A stretch of DNA of 9,444 nucleotides from Spirochaetia bacterium (GTDB lineage: Bacteria; Spirochaetota; Spirochaetia; Treponematales; Breznakiellaceae): the NCBI GenBank assembly GCA_026002045.1, contig BOAV01000097.1, forward strand, positions 1 through 9,444, read 5' to 3'. The notes under the pieces were generated by a model that searched no databases, had not been told where the DNA came from, and saw only the letters and a list, made by a program, of their open reading frames with translations. Positions 6,200-9,444 of the stretch are shown here, piece after piece. Both the position numbers and the translations under genes were made by a program. Within the stretch, counting starts at the first letter, position 1; each line of letters opens with the position of its first letter.

Positions 6200-7741
6200 C
6201 TATTCCCCCGCCGCCTGAGTCAGCGCAATTGCCCCTTCATGCAGGTTCTGTATCCCCATGGCTCCAATGCGTATCCGCGAAAGGCTTAAGGCGCCTCCCT
6301 CCCCGGCCCGTTCAACCTGGTAGATTTCCCGGACGGCAGCAGTTCCGGCAGGGCTTCCTGCCAAACTCCCCCCGGCGGGATTATCGGGACGCAGTTCCAA
6401 TACTTCCTGGGTTTCTATCATGAAAAAGGCGTACCGGCCCTTTTTTGCTGTTCCCCCGGAATTTAGTTCATAGGTCCCGTCGCGGGAAAAATGGAGCTTT
6501 CCGATGGAACCATCGTAGAGGGCGTCAATATAGGAATCCACCGTCGAAGCTGTCTGTTGGGCGTTTTTTTTAACCGTACCGGCCCGGCGGTAGGAACCGT
6601 CCCAGGAGTTATTCATATTGATTTTCAGGTGCACATCTTCGAATATCCTTACCCGGATGCTGTCCAGGGATTCCAGCTCAATATCGATGGAACGCCGTAA
6701 GGTGGTAACCGAGATGTTTTGAGCCGATATGTAGAGCCCGTACCGGGTATGGCTGGAATTCTGCCAGGTAAAGATCTGCTGGGCGTCATCGCCAAAGAAG
6801 ATCAGTTCCCGGCTTGCGGGATCAAAATAGATATACTGGCGGCTGTCCACTGTCCCCTGGGGGCTCACATAATACCAAAGGTCGTTGATAAATTCTTCAA
6901 AAACACCCGGCTTGCCGCTTAACAGTTCCCGGAGCCGCCGCTGCTCAACCTGGGAACCGGGGGCCCGGGTAATTTTGCTTTGTTCATAAAGCCCCTTCAG
7001 CGAATTGTAGGTATAGGTGATTTCAACCTGATCCAGCATATTCTCCGATTCAGAATCATGCCCGTAGACGGTGATGGGAAAACTCTGCCCGTTGGCAAGC
7101 CCAAGCTGATAAGCCTGGGTCCGCTCCGATTCCTGTACCACAATGGAACCTTCGATCAGCAGCTCCGCGATTTTGCTGAATGGCCGCTCTGATTGCCCGT
7201 TCCGGGTTTGATTCCTCCTGAAAACCGTCAGGGTCTGCTCCCCGAGGCTGTTCATGCCGGTCACCAGAATGCAGGCGCTCCGGTCCCCGATAAGATCCTG
7301 GGCGTACAGGGAAACGGTGCCGAGCCGGGATGCGGCTGTGGGGGCATTCCAGACCCGTTTGTAGACCCGGTCGATTTCATCATAATCAATATAGGTGATA
7401 TACACGGGGCTTTCGATTTCAAGGAGGTTCCGGTAGGCGATGAACTGTTCCTCCGGGGGGTCCTCGTCAAAATCCTGGCTCAGGACGGCGATCATGATTT
7501 CCCCTTCCTCAAGGGCCACCCTGGTACTGACACTGTCCTCGTAGGCCATCCGTTCCGCGCCGGCGCCGCTTTCACGGGAAGCGGCGTCAGGTTCCTGGGG
7601 AATGATGATCCGTATTTGCTGCCGTTCCTGTTTTTTTCGGGGAAGCAGGCTGTCCTGGGGCTGTGAAATCGCCGCCCCCAAAACCAGGGCGGCGAGGATA
7701 ACAAGGATCAGTGTACTTATTTGAAAAAATCTTTTAGTCAT
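6200..7741 (-). CDS. Pallilysin-like secreted protein (TP0751-related by context)
   Basis: The 513-residue protein starts with MTKRFFQ and a hydrophobic segment at about 8-25, a signal peptide or anchor. There is no cysteine lipobox. Residues up to about 370 are mixed alpha/beta with Asp/Glu-rich stretches (SQDFDEDPPEEQ). The last 145 residues look like a small beta-barrel: SWDGSY at 379-384, FSRDGTYEL near 418-426, KKGRYAFF at 433-440, then alternating strands. T. pallidum TP0751 (pallilysin, a host-matrix-binding protein with a lipocalin-like fold) is next to a vWFA protein and near cfpA, as here, so I infer a relationship. This protein is about twice as long and has no HExxH motif, so protease function should not be assumed. 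It lies 24 bases after the vWFA-like gene. An in-frame stop immediately precedes ATG 7741, which fixes the start, although no Shine-Dalgarno sequence is visible. Confidence 0.55.
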   Translation of the reverse strand: MTKRFFQISTLILVILAALVLGAAISQPQDSLLPRKKQERQQIRIIIPQEPDAASRESGAGAERMAYEDSVSTRVALEEGEIMIAVLSQDFDEDPPEEQFIAYRNLLEIESPVYITYIDYDEIDRVYKRVWNAPTAASRLGTVSLYAQDLIGDRSACILVTGMNSLGEQTLTVFRRNQTRNGQSERPFSKIAELLIEGSIVVQESERTQAYQLGLANGQSFPITVYGHDSESENMLDQVEITYTYNSLKGLYEQSKITRAPGSQVEQRRLRELLSGKPGVFEEFINDLWYYVSPQGTVDSRQYIYFDPASRELIFFGDDAQQIFTWQNSSHTRYGLYISAQNISVTTLRRSIDIELESLDSIRVRIFEDVHLKINMNNSWDGSYRRAGTVKKNAQQTASTVDSYIDALYDGSIGKLHFSRDGTYELNSGGTAKKGRYAFFMIETQEVLELRPDNPAGGSLAGSPAGTAAVREIYQVERAGEGGALSLSRIRIGAMGIQNLHEGAIALTQAAGE

Positions 7742-7765
7742 CTATACAAAAGGCTGCCGGAGCGT

Positions 7766-8341
7766 TCAGAGCCCGGTCATATAGGCTTTGGCGGCGGTTT
7801 GTACCCGGGAATCAACATTCAGGGCGATAACCAGAGCCCGCCAGAGCGAAAATTCCATCACCCGTGAATAACGCATATAATTTGCCCCCGCGCCCAGCAG
7901 GGTAGGGGAGAGCCCTTCCGAGGAGGCGGTGATCAGCAGGGTATAGGTCATGCCGGAAGGGGAAGCGCCCTGCCGGGCAGCCTCCCGCAAGGCGCCGGTA
8001 AAATCCGCAGTCTCTGAGCCCGGAAGCGAAGAACGGAGCTGTTTTTTTACCTCTTCCCTGGTCCCCTCGCCGTTGATGGGGCCGGAAAAGAGAGTCCGGG
8101 CCGTTTCTCCGGCAATCCAGAGCTTAAGGAAGTCCCCTTCCTGAAGCAATGAGTCAATCACATAGTCACAAACCCAGTTTACCGCCCCGTCATCGGCCTC
8201 CTGCATTGCCACAGAGCCGTCCATAATGATATTCACCGTTATGGGGATACTCCGGCTATCGGCGGCCCGGACCCCCTGGGGCAGCAAAAGAGCCCCAACC
8301 AGGAAGCCCAGAAGCTGTTTTTTGTTTATAAGTCTACTCAT
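7766..8341 (-). CDS. Secreted von Willebrand factor A-like protein (TP0750-like)
   Basis: The 191-residue protein has a signal peptide (KK at 7-8, hydrophobic core 10-20, likely cleavage after VRA at residue 26). The remainder resembles a vWFA domain. A first strand, ITVNIIMDGSVAMQ, carries the metal-ion-dependent adhesion site region: Asp41 and Ser43 are kept, but the usual second serine is Ala45. DFTGAL at 113-118 supplies the second-motif threonine (Thr115). The later strand TYTLLITASSEG has no aspartate where the third motif is expected. Metal binding is therefore probably weakened or lost. T. pallidum TP0750 is a secreted vWFA protein adjacent to TP0751, and the same pairing here supports a related role. 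It is the first gene of the two-gene unit and diverges from cfpA. No Shine-Dalgarno sequence precedes the ATG; the signal peptide right after it supports the start. Confidence 0.7.
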   Translation of the reverse strand: MSRLINKKQLLGFLVGALLLPQGVRAADSRSIPITVNIIMDGSVAMQEADDGAVNWVCDYVIDSLLQEGDFLKLWIAGETARTLFSGPINGEGTREEVKKQLRSSLPGSETADFTGALREAARQGASPSGMTYTLLITASSEGLSPTLLGAGANYMRYSRVMEFSLWRALVIALNVDSRVQTAAKAYMTGL

Positions 8342-8471
8342 ACTGATAAATATAGTATATTTTAAAAATTATATGTGCAAGATGCTTTACTTTTTATAAG
8401 GAATGGCGATAGAATGGATATAGAATTTAAATTTTGTTTATGATAAATTTATTCTAAAGAGGAGATAAAAC
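8342..8471. promoter_or_regulatory. AT-rich divergent promoter region between the vWFA-like gene and cfpA
   Basis: This stretch is much richer in A and T than the flanking genes. Toward cfpA, TTTACT (8386-8391) with TAGAAT (8410-8415) at 18-base spacing, or TGGATA (8415-8420) with TATGAT (8439-8444) at 18 bases, could act as sigma70-type promoters. Toward the vWFA-like gene, the minus strand has a perfect TATAAT (8373-8368), TATACT (8359-8354) and TTGCAC (8380-8375). Several hexamers fit, so the exact starts are not resolvable by eye, but divergent initiation here is likely. TAGAAT repeats at 8410 and 8421, eleven bases apart. Confidence 0.55.
8460..8464 (+). promoter_or_regulatory. Ribosome binding site of cfpA
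   Basis: AGGAG seven bases before ATG 8472. It is a strong site that suits an abundant structural protein and fixes the start. Confidence 0.8.
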
Positions 8472-9444
8472 ATGGCCGCCATTGACCTGCCCAAGAGTCC
8501 AAACGTATTCCACCCCGAAAAGCCGAGCGCCGTAGGGTCCAGGAATTCCTTAGCCCAGGAGTACCGGGATCAGCAGAATGAGGTTAATCAGCTTCTGGAA
8601 GAAGAAACAAATAAGGTGATTAACCACCTTTCCGCCAAACTGCCCAAGGATGCGCTTGAACGCCTGGATGTTATGGGCGGTGTGAAGGAAAAACTCTACA
8701 ACTACTTCAACCAGAATTACCAGAACATGTTCAACCGTTACATGGTAACCAGTGAAGATGAAATGGTGAAGAAGGTGCGGAATTTTATCGACAAGGAAGA
8801 GACGAAGGTCCTTGCCCGGTATACTCCCAAGGAAGTGGGGGACCTTCTTGACGCGGTCGGCGGGGCCGACAAGTTCAACACCGGCGAAATTGAAAAGTCC
8901 ATGGTCAACATGTACGGCCATTTGCAGGGGCATATTCAGCGGGGCGTCAATGAGCTGGAAACCCATACCAACAGCATTCTGCGGCAGAAAACCGATACCG
9001 GCGCCTTTGTCCGGGGCGAAAATGCCTATTCCATCGTCAAATGCGCCTTCAAGGACAACCTCCGCAAGCCAAAAACCGTTTCTGACGTCAAGCTTTCGGT
9101 GAATATCCTTGATTCGGAGCTTATCAGCCCCATTTTTCATTATCAGGTGACCGTGGAATACCTCATTAAGGACCTGCTTTCCAAGCATATCATCGATAGC
9201 ATCGATCGTACCATTGAAAAGCTCAAGGATGACCGGATTGATGCGGGTCAGGAAGAACTTTCTGACAGTGAAATCATCTTTAACAAGATAAACCAGGTCG
9301 AAGACTACACCGACGACAAGCCGGAGGATCCCAAATCAAAGCGTTATGCCCTTGTCGCTAAGGCCGTTTTTGAACGGATCAGCGATCTGCGCGCCGAAAT
9401 TGACCCCGCAACCTTTGATCAGCAGAACATTCGGGAAAACCTCA
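8472..9444 (+). CDS. cfpA: Cytoplasmic filament protein A (5' part, cut by window end)
   Basis: The visible 324 codons encode a charged, largely helical protein without a signal peptide or membrane segment. I recognise it as treponemal CfpA (TP0748 in T. pallidum), the subunit of the ribbon of cytoplasmic filaments that runs along the inside of the cell cylinder. Segments such as KEKLYNYFNQNYQNMFNRY and VTVEYLIKDLLSKHIIDSI, with an N-terminal start MAAIDLPKSPNVFHPEK, are characteristic. The full T. pallidum protein is near 680 residues, so about half should lie beyond the window. In T. denticola, loss of cfpA disturbs chromosome segregation and cell separation. A strong Shine-Dalgarno sequence and its own AT-rich upstream region suggest independent, high expression. 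The reading frame is uninterrupted to the last base. Confidence 0.88.
   Translation, partial: MAAIDLPKSPNVFHPEKPSAVGSRNSLAQEYRDQQNEVNQLLEEETNKVINHLSAKLPKDALERLDVMGGVKEKLYNYFNQNYQNMFNRYMVTSEDEMVKKVRNFIDKEETKVLARYTPKEVGDLLDAVGGADKFNTGEIEKSMVNMYGHLQGHIQRGVNELETHTNSILRQKTDTGAFVRGENAYSIVKCAFKDNLRKPKTVSDVKLSVNILDSELISPIFHYQVTVEYLIKDLLSKHIIDSIDRTIEKLKDDRIDAGQEELSDSEIIFNKINQVEDYTDDKPEDPKSKRYALVAKAVFERISDLRAEIDPATFDQQNIRENL

Noticed and set aside
6184..6230. GGCG/CGCC pairing around the T-rich stretch near the end of the pallilysin-like gene
   Set aside because: The stem is short, the loop long, and the T run lies in the loop rather than after the stem.
7193..7666. 157-codon plus-strand frame opposite the pallilysin-like gene
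   Set aside because: It has no ribosome binding site or family motif and mirrors the codons of the 513-residue gene.
8550..9188. 212-codon minus-strand frame opposite cfpA
   Set aside because: It is antisense to a recognised gene; its apparent hydrophobicity results from reverse-complementing charged helical codons.

Overview
The window looks like chromosome from a spirochaete of the genus Treponema or a close relative. The strongest marker is the 5' half of a gene I recognise as cytoplasmic filament protein A (cfpA) at the right end. Next to it, divergently oriented, sits a secreted von Willebrand factor A-like protein followed by a large secreted protein, an arrangement that recalls the TP0748 to TP0751 region of T. 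pallidum. Coding DNA is GC-rich for a treponeme, which fits environmental or termite-gut treponemes better than the T. pallidum group. The species cannot be fixed from sequence alone.

Layout: (1) 1-134 is non-coding as far as I can see, with a short direct repeat and a GC-rich hairpin. (2) 135-1502, minus strand, is cca (tRNA CCA-adding enzyme with an HD domain). (3) A 27-base gap at 1503-1529 separates cca from a divergent plus-strand operon and appears to carry promoters for both directions with almost no 5' leader. (4) 1530-6047 is a tightly packed six-gene operon: thiamine pyrophosphokinase, GTP cyclohydrolase FolE2, a small membrane protein of unknown function, MiaB, a LapA-like membrane protein, and a secreted TPR-like/SPOR-domain protein. 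Neighbouring genes overlap by 14 to 17 bases or are separated by 3 to 14. (5) 6048-6199 lies between convergent genes and holds what looks like the decayed 3' end of a HigA/HI1420-type antitoxin gene. (6) 6200-8341, minus strand, is a two-gene unit: an upstream vWFA-like secreted protein and a downstream 513-residue pallilysin-like protein. (7) 8342-8471 is a sharply AT-rich divergent promoter region. (8) 8472 to the window end is cfpA, cut by the window edge.

Functionally, the left side is cofactor and tRNA metabolism: CCA addition, thiamine diphosphate synthesis, dihydroneopterin triphosphate for pterins or queuosine, and ms2i6A formation. The operon then shifts to envelope proteins, ending in a predicted peptidoglycan-binding SPOR protein. 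The right side is spirochaete-specific cell biology: a secreted pair related by context to T. pallidum host-interaction proteins, and the internal cytoplasmic filament. I see no complete mobile element, CRISPR array, rRNA or tRNA gene. The points most worth a second look are the antitoxin relic, the apparently leaderless cca/thiN promoter pair, and the pallilysin-like protein that lacks the HExxH metalloprotease motif and is paired with a vWFA protein whose metal site is degenerate.
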